A stretch of DNA of 64,000 bases from NCBI GenBank assembly GCA_947168885.1, contig CAMVNQ010000002.1, positions 1 to 64,000 on the forward strand, given 5' to 3'. This DNA comes from an uncultured Clostridia bacterium. Lineage in GTDB: Bacteria; Bacillota; Clostridia; Oscillospirales; Ruminococcaceae. This document shows positions 8,253 through 16,382 of the stretch, piece after piece (the stretch's first letter is position 1; each line of letters begins with the position of its first letter). The position numbers and the translations under genes are program-made. The notes under the pieces are model-generated. The model did no database searches and had not been told where the DNA came from. It worked only from the letters and a program-made list of their open reading frames with translations.

Positions 8253-9332
8253 TCAGAATTTCAGTATTTCTTTCATACAAAGCTCCGGTCGGTGCTCGTC
8301 AAAATTCCATGTGTGGAATGAGTCGCCGTTGCAGAACGCCCTGTCGTCACATTTATCGCACATCTCGCAGCTTCTGAACTTCGGGTCGCGGTAGTGAGTA
8401 AATCCGTTTTCCCAAACGTCTTTGAACCGGTCTTTGCGGATATTGCCGTAAATAAGCTCGGGTCTGCGCTCTATGTCAAGACACGCCGCTATATCGCCGT
8501 TCGCCATGATGCTTGCAGTATAAAGACCGGCGTTGCAGATAAAGTACCAGTCGCGCAGCTCGGCTTCGAGATTTGTTCCGAGAAAGTGCGAACAGCCGTA
8601 GCAGAGAGGGTAGCCCGCATCGCGTTTGTCTTTGATGAACGCGAACAGTCGCCTGTAGTCGTCGGGCGTGAGCAGAAGCTCGGGGTATTGCTTCGCACGA
8701 CCGATAGGTTCGAGATTTATCACACGCCACGAATCAATATCGATCTTGTCGAAAATACCGAACAGTTCGTCAAGCTCGTTTATGCTTTCGTGGGTGACAA
8801 CTGTTGTGACCTGAATGTGCTTGAAGCCGCCCTCGTCGATAAGGTTCTGCAAACCTGTCATAGCGCGTCTGTAACCGTCTTTTGTGCGGCGGAACTCATT
8901 ATGGGTGGCTTCGAGACCGTCGATGCTGATAGACACGGTCTTCATTCCCGCTTCGTAGAGTTTATGCGCAGTCTCCTTGTCGATGAGCGTGCCGTTGGTC
9001 GTCATTCCCCAGTTGAACCCGAGCTTATATGCATAGCCCATTATCTCGAAGAAATCCCTGCGGAGAAGCGGTTCGCCGCCGGTGATGCACAGCATGAAGC
9101 CTTTGGTGCCGAAATCTTCTTTTATCTGGTCGAGAATGCGGTAGTATTCTTCGGTCGAAATGATGTCGGGAGCGTTCCCGTCGCCGCAGCTGCTTCCACA
9201 GTGTTTGCAGTGTTCGTTGCAGTTCATCGTGAGCTCAAAGAAAAGGTGGCGGAGTTTCGGTTCTTTGAGCAGCTTTTTTCTGTATTCCGAAAGCTCGGTC
9301 ATGTGTTTTGTCTTGAGTACTCTGTTAGTCAT
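8253..9332 (-). CDS. Radical SAM/SPASM peptide maturase
   Basis: A 359-residue radical SAM enzyme with a SPASM domain. CxxxCxxC at C38, C42 and C45 binds the SAM iron-sulfur cluster, and GGEP at 85-88 is the SAM motif. The C-terminal half has the auxiliary-cluster cysteines C244, C247, C266, C284, C322, C325, C328, C334 and C352. The family includes anSME and RiPP maturases such as PqqE. It is the last gene after three repeat-peptide genes, 20 bases downstream of the nearest, so the likely substrates are the YGPPE peptides. The actual chemistry (side-chain crosslink, epimerisation or other) cannot be told from sequence. AAGGAAG precedes the ATG. Confidence 0.88.
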   Translation of the reverse strand: MTNRVLKTKHMTELSEYRKKLLKEPKLRHLFFELTMNCNEHCKHCGSSCGDGNAPDIISTEEYYRILDQIKEDFGTKGFMLCITGGEPLLRRDFFEIMGYAYKLGFNWGMTTNGTLIDKETAHKLYEAGMKTVSISIDGLEATHNEFRRTKDGYRRAMTGLQNLIDEGGFKHIQVTTVVTHESINELDELFGIFDKIDIDSWRVINLEPIGRAKQYPELLLTPDDYRRLFAFIKDKRDAGYPLCYGCSHFLGTNLEAELRDWYFICNAGLYTASIMANGDIAACLDIERRPELIYGNIRKDRFKDVWENGFTHYRDPKFRSCEMCDKCDDRAFCNGDSFHTWNFDEHRPELCMKEILKF

Positions 9333-9352
9333 AGCGTATCTTCCTTGCGCTT

Positions 9353-9949
9353 TTATTCAAACCATTCCGGCGGACCGTAAACATCTACCGGATCGTTCTC
9401 CTCGGGATCAAAATCGTCATCGTCGTCATACCGGTCAAAGTCTGCGTCGCCGAACCATTCCGGCGGGCCGTAAACATCTTCGGGCTCGTTTTCCTCCGGG
9501 TCGAAAGTGGCAGTGGTGGTCGTGGTTTTCTTGGTTTTTACGGTTGTTTCTGCGGTTGTGGTCTCTTCGGCGGACTTCTTTGTCCTTCCGGCAGTGATCG
9601 CGAGCGGGGGAGAAGTTACCGCTGCCGTAGTCGTAGTTGTGACTTCTTCGGTCGTAGTCTCCGCCACAGACGTTTCGGAAGCGGGAGCGGTAGTGTCCTC
9701 GAAAGTCGTTTCCTCGATACCGAACCATTCGGGCGGCCCGTAAACGCATTCGATCTCGCTGTCAACGGGGTCGTAAGTATCGGATGAAGTGAGTTCGGTC
9801 GTGGTCATTTCCGTTTCGGTCTCTGACTCGTAGTATTCCGGCGGACCGTAAACGTTCTGCTGCTGCGGCGGACCGTACATTCCGCAGGCGCCCAATGAAA
9901 CGGCGGCGGTAAGTGCGGCGGCAGCGCCTGTGATGATACGTTTCTTCAT
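9353..9949 (-). CDS. Lipoprotein-like YGPPE repeat peptide 1 (putative precursor)
   Basis: A 198-residue secreted protein. A basic start and hydrophobic stretch end in the lipobox LGAC with C22. Tyr-Gly-Pro-Pro motifs start at residues 25, 34, 70, 160 and 191. The last three are identical VYGPPEWF, and the final one sits at the extreme C terminus. Spacers are low-complexity, rich in Thr, Glu and Asp, including a run of five Asp. It resembles a multi-core RiPP precursor displayed on the membrane. Its ATG overlaps the stop of peptide 2 by 4 bases with AAGGAG upstream. The role as substrate of the downstream radical SAM enzyme is inferred from context. Confidence 0.8.
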   Translation of the reverse strand: MKKRIITGAAAALTAAVSLGACGMYGPPQQQNVYGPPEYYESETETEMTTTELTSSDTYDPVDSEIECVYGPPEWFGIEETTFEDTTAPASETSVAETTTEEVTTTTTAAVTSPPLAITAGRTKKSAEETTTAETTVKTKKTTTTTATFDPEENEPEDVYGPPEWFGDADFDRYDDDDDFDPEENDPVDVYGPPEWFE

Positions 9950-10323
9950 TCTTTCGTCTCCTTGCTGTCGGCGGCTTTGACTTCATTTTCCGCTTCAATG
10001 CTTTCAAAAAGCTCCGGCGGACCGTAAAGCGGAGCCGCAGTCGTCATTGCGGTATTGTCGGTATTTATCTCATTCTCCGCCGTATCATCTTCCTCATTGT
10101 TAAAATACTCCGGCGGACCGTAGAGCGTAGGTACAAAGTTTTTCCCGCTGTCAGACGCAGTCGTTGTTGTCTCATCCGAGACCGTACCGGACTCAAAATA
10201 CTCCGGCGGACCGTAAAGCGCGGGAACAGTCGAGCTTGCCGGATCGTTGAACAGGTCGCATGAACCGACGGCCGCAACAGCGGTGAGCAGAGCCGCCGCT
10301 CCAATTACAGTACGTTTTTTCAT
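9946..10323 (-). CDS. Lipoprotein-like YGPPE repeat peptide 2 (putative precursor)
   Basis: A 125-residue secreted protein with signal start MKKRTVIGAAALL and lipobox VGSC (C22). The signal closely resembles that of peptide 1, so the two are probably duplicates. The motifs LYGPPEYF, LYGPPEYF and LYGPPELF have their Tyr at residues 37, 68 and 100. Spacers are acidic and Thr-rich. GGAGATGAAG precedes the ATG. It is translationally coupled to peptide 1 through an ATGA overlap. Confidence 0.8.
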   Translation of the reverse strand: MKKRTVIGAAALLTAVAAVGSCDLFNDPASSTVPALYGPPEYFESGTVSDETTTTASDSGKNFVPTLYGPPEYFNNEEDDTAENEINTDNTAMTTAAPLYGPPELFESIEAENEVKAADSKETKE

Positions 10324-10424
10324 GACTTCATCTCCATTCTATATTCGCACCGCGGCTGAAGCGGGGAAGGGCACAGGTGCTTCATAAATAACACCGTGCG
10401 GAGATGAAAAAGGTTACGGAAAAA

Positions 10425-10811
10425 TCATTTTTCGGCAAAGTTGTCTTCATCCGGTTCTTCGGTGACATCGGGCTCTTCCGGCTCATAGCCGATAGCCCCC
10501 AGCATTTCCGGCGGCCCGTAAACATCTTCGGCGACATTGTTCTTCGTCCGTGTGTTCTCGAACCATTCCGGAGGGCCGTAAACACCCTCCGCGGGATTGT
10601 TTTTCCGAGGCGGATATTTCTCTCCGCGTCTGCGCGCTTCAATCATCTCCGGCGGACCGTAGATGCATTTTGCTCTGTTTCTTTTTGCGGAGAAGAAAGA
10701 TTTCTTTGGTTTTATCTCTTTGTTATCACTATTCTCAGCATCTTTAAGCATTTCCGGCGGACCGTAAAGCTTTTGTCCGTGTGATGAGATATTTTTTCTG
10801 AATAATTTCAT
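10425..10811 (-). CDS. YGPPE repeat peptide 3 without signal peptide
   Basis: A 128-residue protein with no hydrophobic signal. The first 70 residues are strongly basic and the last 25 acidic. The motifs LYGPPEML, IYGPPEMI, VYGPPEWF and VYGPPEML have their Tyr at residues 16, 51, 78 and 98. It shares the motif but not the lipoprotein export signal of peptides 1 and 2, so it would stay in the cytoplasm unless exported another way. AGGAG lies 7 bases before the ATG. A 101-base gap separates it from peptide 2. Confidence 0.78.
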   Translation of the reverse strand: MKLFRKNISSHGQKLYGPPEMLKDAENSDNKEIKPKKSFFSAKRNRAKCIYGPPEMIEARRRGEKYPPRKNNPAEGVYGPPEWFENTRTKNNVAEDVYGPPEMLGAIGYEPEEPDVTEEPDEDNFAEK

Positions 10812-10828
10812 ATAAACTCCTGAATAAA

Positions 10829-10859
10829 GATAAAACGGCGGTTATGAGATACCGCCGTT
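10829..10859 (-). terminator. Hairpin between the HExxH gene and peptide 3
   Basis: AACGGCGGT pairs with ACCGCCGTT around an 8-base loop and is followed on the minus strand by TTATCTTTATT. It would terminate or attenuate transcripts of the HExxH gene. No good promoter is visible between it and peptide 3, so partial read-through may feed the peptide operon. Confidence 0.65.
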
Positions 10860-10872
10860 ATAATCTTCCTCG

Positions 10873-11616
10873 TCAGCTTATGACTTTTCCTGCTTCGTCG
10901 GTACCGTCGAAGCCAAGCATAAACATTCTGTGGAAATCTCTCATGTCAGCGCGCGTAACAGTCCTTGTCAGACCGCCCGAAACATAGATGCGCCCGCATT
11001 CGTCACAGGTGTCGGTTTTGATCTGCACCGTCTGGGAAACAACTTGTTTTCCCTCCTGTTTAGCTTTGGCACTTTCTCTGCGAACGTGTTCGAGCTCATG
11101 CATCCTTACTTTGCTTTTAGCAGCGGTAGGAGACATATTGGTCGGCATCTGGAACGAGACCGCAGAATCTTCCGAATCATCCTGATACCGCCTTTTACGG
11201 CAGGTCTCACACTCACAGTTCGGAGGATCCTTTTCAAAGCCGTCCTTCTTTTTGTTACCGAAAAGGTCTTTTTCTTCATCCTTTTCCTTGTCGCGAACGT
11301 CTTTATCGAGAATATTTCCTTCGGTTTTATCGGTTTTTTCAGCTTTTTCAGTCTTACCGGTCTTGTCATTCTTTTTTATGTCAATACCGAGCTTTTCAGC
11401 TTCTTCCTCTTTTTTCTTTGCTTTTTCCAAAGAACCGATGGGCAAATGCTCTTCCTTGAGTGTTCCGTCAAGATCATAACGGCTTTCATTTTTCTGTATG
11501 GTCTGTTCTTCCTTGAGACCGAGTTTTTGTGCGTCTTCCGACATTTTGAGATATGAATTGGCTGCATTCCTGTAGTTTGAAATGCTGTTGTTGAATTTCA
11601 GTGCATCCAGTGTCAT
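10873..11616 (-). CDS. Putative zinc metalloprotease-like protein (SprA-related type)
   Basis: A 247-residue soluble protein. Residues 25-130 are highly charged and Lys/Glu-rich, probably coil. The C-terminal part holds CECETC (134-139), RYQDDS, the zinc-protease motif HELEH at 173-177 and CDECGRIYVSGG (204-215). This order is that of a clostridial family related to SprA-type putative metallopeptidases; activity is unproven. It lies directly upstream of the YGPPE peptide genes on the same strand, so a processing role is possible, but the family also occurs elsewhere. Confidence 0.65.
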   Translation of the reverse strand: MTLDALKFNNSISNYRNAANSYLKMSEDAQKLGLKEEQTIQKNESRYDLDGTLKEEHLPIGSLEKAKKKEEEAEKLGIDIKKNDKTGKTEKAEKTDKTEGNILDKDVRDKEKDEEKDLFGNKKKDGFEKDPPNCECETCRKRRYQDDSEDSAVSFQMPTNMSPTAAKSKVRMHELEHVRRESAKAKQEGKQVVSQTVQIKTDTCDECGRIYVSGGLTRTVTRADMRDFHRMFMLGFDGTDEAGKVIS

Positions 11617-11986
11617 TCATATCCCCCCTTTGATTTCGGCAGCCTCCGAGCCTGTCGCAGCTCTTTGGAGCATTCGGGTAAGATATAGGTACAGGGCAGA
11701 AGTGATCGGTTTCCGCTTATCTGTACGATCCGCCTTTCTGTTCCTCCGAAGCGGCGGCAGGTGGTCAGATGTTGCCTTTTCAAAACACAAATCACGGTAA
11801 TATATTACAATTACCTACGTTAAATATAACATATTAAAATATATATTGCAAGCGTAAAAATCATTTTTGTTTATTATGACAATAAATTTTGTGTATAATT
11901 GTCGCATATTACAACTCTTTTGTTACGGAAAGGATACAAAAAACCCGTGAAAACATTGTGATCTGCTTTCACGGGGGTTGTAGGTT
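11617..11986. other. Intergenic region with promoter and leader
   Basis: No gene is seen in this stretch. It holds the EAL-gene terminator (11937-11975) and a likely minus-strand promoter: TTGCAA at 11846-11851 and TATATT at 11823-11828, 17 bases apart. It also holds an inverted repeat GGTAAT...ATTACC at 11796-11815 just downstream of the start point. A GC-richer leader of about 180 bases then precedes the HExxH gene; it matches no riboswitch I recognise. Confidence 0.55.
11937..11975 (-). terminator. Terminator of the EAL-domain gene
   Basis: CCCGTGAAAGC and GTTTTCACGGG form the stem on the minus strand and are followed by TTTTTTG. Confidence 0.85.
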
Positions 11987-13954
11987 TCAAGCCGTGGCAT
12001 AAACGCCTTTTTTAGAGTCGGATTCGTGCTGTTCTATGAACTGAATGAACTGATCCTTCGGTACGGGACGCGAGTAGAAGTAACCCTGGATATACTCACA
12101 TTCGAGGTTCGTGAATCTGTCAACAAGCTCCTGTGTCTCAACGCCCTCAACAACGATCTCCATATCCATGTCCTTTATCATCTTGACCGTGTTCTGGAGA
12201 ACTATCATAAGGCGCGGATTTGTATCGAAGTTCGCGAACGTCTTATCAAGCTTGACTATCTTGAGCGGCAGAGAAGCCATTCTCTGCATATTCGAGTAAC
12301 CTGTTCCGAAATCATCGAGCGAGAACGAAATACCTGCGTTGAGAAGCGATGTAAGGTTCTCTGCGATTATGTTCTGGGTGTGTGAGTCGGCGGACTCAGT
12401 GATCTCAAGGTTTATCTGGTCGGAATTAACGCCGTATTTCTTCATGACCTGGATAAGGTCTCCGGCGAGACCGCCCTGCATACACTGAACGATAGAGAGG
12501 TTCACTTCGATGTATTCAAGCCCGAGACGCTTGAAATCGTCGCTCGCGATGAATTTGCAGACCTCTTCAAATACGAACATACCTATCTCGTGGATAGTAC
12601 CGGTCTTTTCGGTTATCGGTATGAAAAGCTCGGGGGAGATAAAGCCGTATTTCTCATTGTAAAGGCGGACAAGTGCCTCTGCGGACTTGAATTTATGTTC
12701 CGAAACGTTATATATCGGCTGATAGAAGACCTCGAACTTGTGGTTGAGCACCGCGTCTGAGATTATCTTATCGAGCTCGCCCATAAGGTCGTATCTGCTC
12801 CTGTCAAGAAGCACACCTGCGTGAAGCACTTTTCCGGTGAACGGGAATTTAGTCGAGAGGTCTTTACCGAACTCGTTCAGAGTATTGAAGTCAGAGATCT
12901 CTTCGGGGCACTTTACGATGCAGACGTAAGCGATAATGTTGAGCTCCATGCCGTTGAGAGGAAGCTTCGGCTTAAGCGCGGCATTGAGTGTCTCTGCCGT
13001 GTATTCCGTCTTTTCGGTATCTTCGCCGTTCAGTACGATACGGAAGCGTCCCTTATCGAGATAGTAAAGGTCCGCATTCGTTTTTGCCTGTTTTACAAGG
13101 GCTTCGATACGGTCGGCCACGAGCTTGAGCATATCGTTGGTGGCATCGTAGCTGAGTATTTCCTGTATCTGGAGAAAGTTTGCTATGTTGACGAGGATTA
13201 TCTCGACCGGCTTTTTGTTTGAGAAGTTGCGCTTCATATCGGTCGCGTAAGCGTTGAACTTGTATATACCGGTGTTATAGTCTATCAGGGCTTCGGGACG
13301 CTGGATAAACATAGCTATGAAAAGAAGTCCGATAGCCATTGAGAACATCTCGACACGCAATGTGCGGTCGATGTACTGAAGAATTATCGCGCCGACGAAA
13401 AGCGGGAATGTGCTCAGAAGTGCGAAAAGCTTGGTCTTTGTGAAGAGATGATGGAAAAGCAGCAGATAAGCTATGCAAGCTGCGCCGAACGTGAACGCCA
13501 CGAGGTAAGTCACTCCCATGAGCGGACCGCGTGTATATACGCCGTTCTCATAGTGATATATCAAACCGTTGAAGCAGTTCATAAGAAGTGCGCCGGAGAA
13601 AGCAATGGTCGGTGTAACAAAGAAATATACCGGCATCTTTCCTTTGCCGAAAAAGTGGTAAGTATCGGTAAGTGCGATTATATACATAAGGTAGAGCGGT
13701 GAGAAGAGATTGTGGAAGAAAAGGTATAGCCCGTGAGCAGCAAAACCGAAAGCCTCAAAACCCGGCTTTGCCATTAAATCAACGTAGATAGAGAGAACGT
13801 CGAAGAAGCTTGCGAAGATGCATGATGCGGTGATATACAGGAAATATCTGTTTACCCTTCCGCGTGTCATGCGTCTGAAAATGCTTGCGACGAGAATGAA
13901 CGAAAGAACGACAAAAGCACAAAGATCAAATGTCGGCATCCATGACTGTACCAC
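11987..13954 (-). CDS. Membrane GGDEF-like/EAL c-di-GMP phosphodiesterase
   Basis: A 655-residue protein. Residues 1-215 hold about seven membrane segments, a probable sensor. Residues 225-390 are GGDEF-like but degenerate, with DKGRF where GGDEF would be. Residues 400-640 are an EAL domain with AEALVR, the later EITES, DDFGTGYS, KLDK, EGVET and QGYFYSRP motifs intact. It therefore probably hydrolyses c-di-GMP and does not make it. The start is GTG with AAAGGAGGG 7 bases upstream. A promoter at 14087-14115 gives it a leader of about 130 bases. Confidence 0.9.
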   Translation of the reverse strand: MVQSWMPTFDLCAFVVLSFILVASIFRRMTRGRVNRYFLYITASCIFASFFDVLSIYVDLMAKPGFEAFGFAAHGLYLFFHNLFSPLYLMYIIALTDTYHFFGKGKMPVYFFVTPTIAFSGALLMNCFNGLIYHYENGVYTRGPLMGVTYLVAFTFGAACIAYLLLFHHLFTKTKLFALLSTFPLFVGAIILQYIDRTLRVEMFSMAIGLLFIAMFIQRPEALIDYNTGIYKFNAYATDMKRNFSNKKPVEIILVNIANFLQIQEILSYDATNDMLKLVADRIEALVKQAKTNADLYYLDKGRFRIVLNGEDTEKTEYTAETLNAALKPKLPLNGMELNIIAYVCIVKCPEEISDFNTLNEFGKDLSTKFPFTGKVLHAGVLLDRSRYDLMGELDKIISDAVLNHKFEVFYQPIYNVSEHKFKSAEALVRLYNEKYGFISPELFIPITEKTGTIHEIGMFVFEEVCKFIASDDFKRLGLEYIEVNLSIVQCMQGGLAGDLIQVMKKYGVNSDQINLEITESADSHTQNIIAENLTSLLNAGISFSLDDFGTGYSNMQRMASLPLKIVKLDKTFANFDTNPRLMIVLQNTVKMIKDMDMEIVVEGVETQELVDRFTNLECEYIQGYFYSRPVPKDQFIQFIEQHESDSKKGVYATA

Positions 13955-14086
13955 GAACGAACCCTCCTTTCTTTATTTCTTTCTGTATAAAGGGCGTTAG
14001 CTAATATCACGAAAATTAAGTAAAATATCCGGAATTAAGTAAATTAAGCTGCACAAACGACCTAATTAACCATATTAACCTATGAT

Positions 14087-14115
14087 ATTATACTATATTT
14101 TTTTCAAAAAGTCAA
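14087..14115 (-). promoter_or_regulatory. Promoter of the EAL gene
   Basis: On the minus strand TTGACT (14110-14115) and TATAAT (14087-14092) are 17 bases apart. Confidence 0.75.
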
Positions 14116-14187
14116 TATAGGTTTGCTTTTATTGGCAATATTTGTGCAGGATGCATAATTGACCCGGCTGTTTTTTCAATATATGAC

Positions 14188-14216
14188 TTGACAAAAGGTG
14201 AAATACAGTATAAAAT
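14188..14216 (+). promoter_or_regulatory. Promoter of ppk
   Basis: TTGACA (14188-14193) and TAAAAT (14211-14216) are 17 bases apart, about 30 bases before the ribosome site GGGAGG at 14241. Confidence 0.8.
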
Positions 14217-14253
14217 TAATATATAAAGCTTTTTATTTACGGGAGGTACATAT

Positions 14254-16338
14254 ATGGAAAATTTGTGTTTTGAAAACCGTGAGATCTCGTGGCTGCGGTT
14301 CAATGAAAGAGTCCTTGAAGAAGCCGAGGACGAGCGCCTCCCGCTTTGTGAGCGTTTGTCGTTCCTTTCTATCTTCCAGAGCAATCTCGACGAGTTCTTT
14401 ATGGTGCGTATAGGAAGTCTTCATGACCAGATGCTTCTCGACAGCGAGAGCCGCGAGAACAAGACAAAGATGACTCCCGGTGAACAGATAGCCGCTGCCG
14501 CTGACAGAGTCCGTGTGCTCAACCGCCGCCGCGACGCTGCTTACCGTGTGCTTGTGGCGAAGCTTGAAGAGCAGGGTATAACACTCATCGACTTCTCGAA
14601 CATAAGCGAGAAATCCGAGAAATACCTGCGTACCCTTTTCAAGAATGAGTATATGCCGCTTCTTTCCACATTCGTCGTTGGTAAGAAGCAGTCGTTCCCG
14701 TTCCTTCAGAACAAAGAGATATACGCCGTCGCTTCACTTACCCCGAAAGGCGGCAAGAACGATAAAGACAAAGAAAAGGACAAGACAAAGATAGGCATAG
14801 TTCCGTGCACAAGTCCGGCATTTCCGCGGCTTATCCCGATACCGGAGAGAAAGGGCTGTTTCCTGCTTGCCGAGGAACTTATACTGCATTATCTTCCGCT
14901 TGTTTTCAGCGGCTATAAGGTGAAATATTCCGCTCTCGGACGGATCACGAGAAACGCGGATATAGACGCTGACAGCATCTACGACGAAGATCTCAACTAC
15001 CGCGACCACATGGCAGAGGTGATAAAGCTCCGCAAGAAGCTTTGTCCCGTCCGTATAGAAGTCATGGGCGATATAGAGCACGAGACCGTCAGGAAGCTCT
15101 GCGACCAGATAAAGCTCGACAGCAGCATGGTCTTCCTCTATGACACGCCGCTTGACGTATCGTTCTTCTCCGGTATCTGCGACCAGCTCCGGAGCCGCGC
15201 CGAGCTTTTCTACGCTCCGCGCCACCCGATGAAATCTCCGGATTTCGACGAGTCGCGTTCTATCCTCGACCAGATCGAGGAGGGCGATAAGATGCTCCAC
15301 TACCCCTACCAGAGCATACGTCCGTTCCTGATGATGCTCAACGAAGCCGCTCACGACCCGAGTGTCATCTCGATAAAGATGACGCTTTACCGCCTTGCGA
15401 GCGACAGTAAAGTCGTTGAAAGCCTTGTTGAAGCTGCCGAAAACGGCAAGCAGGTCGATGTTCTTGTCGAGCTCAAGGCACGCTTTGATGAAGAGAACAA
15501 TATCGAGTGGAGCCGCCGTCTCGAACGTGCGGGCTGCCACGTTATCTACGGTCTTGACGGGATAAAGGTGCACAGTAAGCTTTGTCTTATCCTGCGCAAG
15601 AAGAACGACGAGATAAAGTACATCACACAGATCGGTACGGGAAATTATAACGAAAAGACGAGCCGCTTCTATACCGACCTGTCAATAATGACCGCCGACC
15701 CGAATATCGGTCACGAAGCGTCCGCGGTATTTCAGGCGCTTACTCTCGGCGAGACCGTCGATCATGTCCAGCACCTTATGGTCGCACCTCACTGCCTCCA
15801 GAACAAGCTCATCGACCTTATCGACGGCGAGATCACGAAGCAGAACAACGGCGGCAACGGTCATATCCGTCTGAAGCTCAACAGCCTTACCGACAAGGTG
15901 CTCATGGATAAGCTCATAGAAGCGAGCCGTGCAGGCGTAAAGACAGAAATGGTGATTCGCGGTATATGCTGTCTGCGTCCCGGAGTTGAGGGCTTTTCCG
16001 ATAACATCACCGTCCGCAGCATCGTCGGACGCTATCTCGAACATTCCCGCATCTACATCTTCGGCGACGGTAAAGACGCGGTGTATTACATCTCCAGCGC
16101 CGACTGGATGACGCGGAACACCCTGCGCCGCGTTGAAGTTGCGCTTCCTGTTTACTCGGACAGCATAAAGAAGCAGCTTGATGATATTTTTGAGCTCCTT
16201 CAGTCCGACAATGTACAGGCTCGTATCATGCAGCCCGACGGCAGCTACGTCCGCTGCTTCCCGGGTAAGAACACTCCCGTTTCCGCGCAGGACGTTCTCT
16301 ATGACCGAGCTTACCGTCAGGCACCGAGCCTTAATTAA
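14254..16338 (+). CDS. ppk1: Polyphosphate kinase 1
   Basis: A 694-residue enzyme that polymerises the terminal phosphate of ATP into polyphosphate. The N-terminal domain opens with NREISWLRFNERVLEEA. The two phospholipase-D-like C-terminal domains carry the phosphorylated histidine region KVHSKL (H440) and the second histidine EHSRIYIFG (H597). The length is typical. The strong promoter 40 bases upstream and a 44-base gap to tmcAL suggest both are read from it. No exopolyphosphatase gene is near. Confidence 0.95.
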   Translation: MENLCFENREISWLRFNERVLEEAEDERLPLCERLSFLSIFQSNLDEFFMVRIGSLHDQMLLDSESRENKTKMTPGEQIAAAADRVRVLNRRRDAAYRVLVAKLEEQGITLIDFSNISEKSEKYLRTLFKNEYMPLLSTFVVGKKQSFPFLQNKEIYAVASLTPKGGKNDKDKEKDKTKIGIVPCTSPAFPRLIPIPERKGCFLLAEELILHYLPLVFSGYKVKYSALGRITRNADIDADSIYDEDLNYRDHMAEVIKLRKKLCPVRIEVMGDIEHETVRKLCDQIKLDSSMVFLYDTPLDVSFFSGICDQLRSRAELFYAPRHPMKSPDFDESRSILDQIEEGDKMLHYPYQSIRPFLMMLNEAAHDPSVISIKMTLYRLASDSKVVESLVEAAENGKQVDVLVELKARFDEENNIEWSRRLERAGCHVIYGLDGIKVHSKLCLILRKKNDEIKYITQIGTGNYNEKTSRFYTDLSIMTADPNIGHEASAVFQALTLGETVDHVQHLMVAPHCLQNKLIDLIDGEITKQNNGGNGHIRLKLNSLTDKVLMDKLIEASRAGVKTEMVIRGICCLRPGVEGFSDNITVRSIVGRYLEHSRIYIFGDGKDAVYYISSADWMTRNTLRRVEVALPVYSDSIKKQLDDIFELLQSDNVQARIMQPDGSYVRCFPGKNTPVSAQDVLYDRAYRQAPSLN

Positions 16339-16382
16339 CGAATAATTTAATATATAATTATGAATTGAAAAGGGGTGGTTTT

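Larger units (their letters stand above)
13955..14253. other. Divergent control region, EAL gene and ppk
   Basis: No gene is seen. The minus-strand leader of the EAL gene contains a direct repeat: TTTACTTAA occurs twice, 19 bases apart (13-mer TTAAGTAAATTAA on the plus strand at 14035-14047). The two promoters at 14087-14115 and 14188-14216 face away from each other. Confidence 0.6.

Noticed and set aside
9353-10811. The YGPPE repeats as a CRISPR array or DNA-level repeat
   Set aside because: Spacing is irregular, synonymous differences occur in the repeated units, and the repeats keep reading frame; they are protein-coding repeats.
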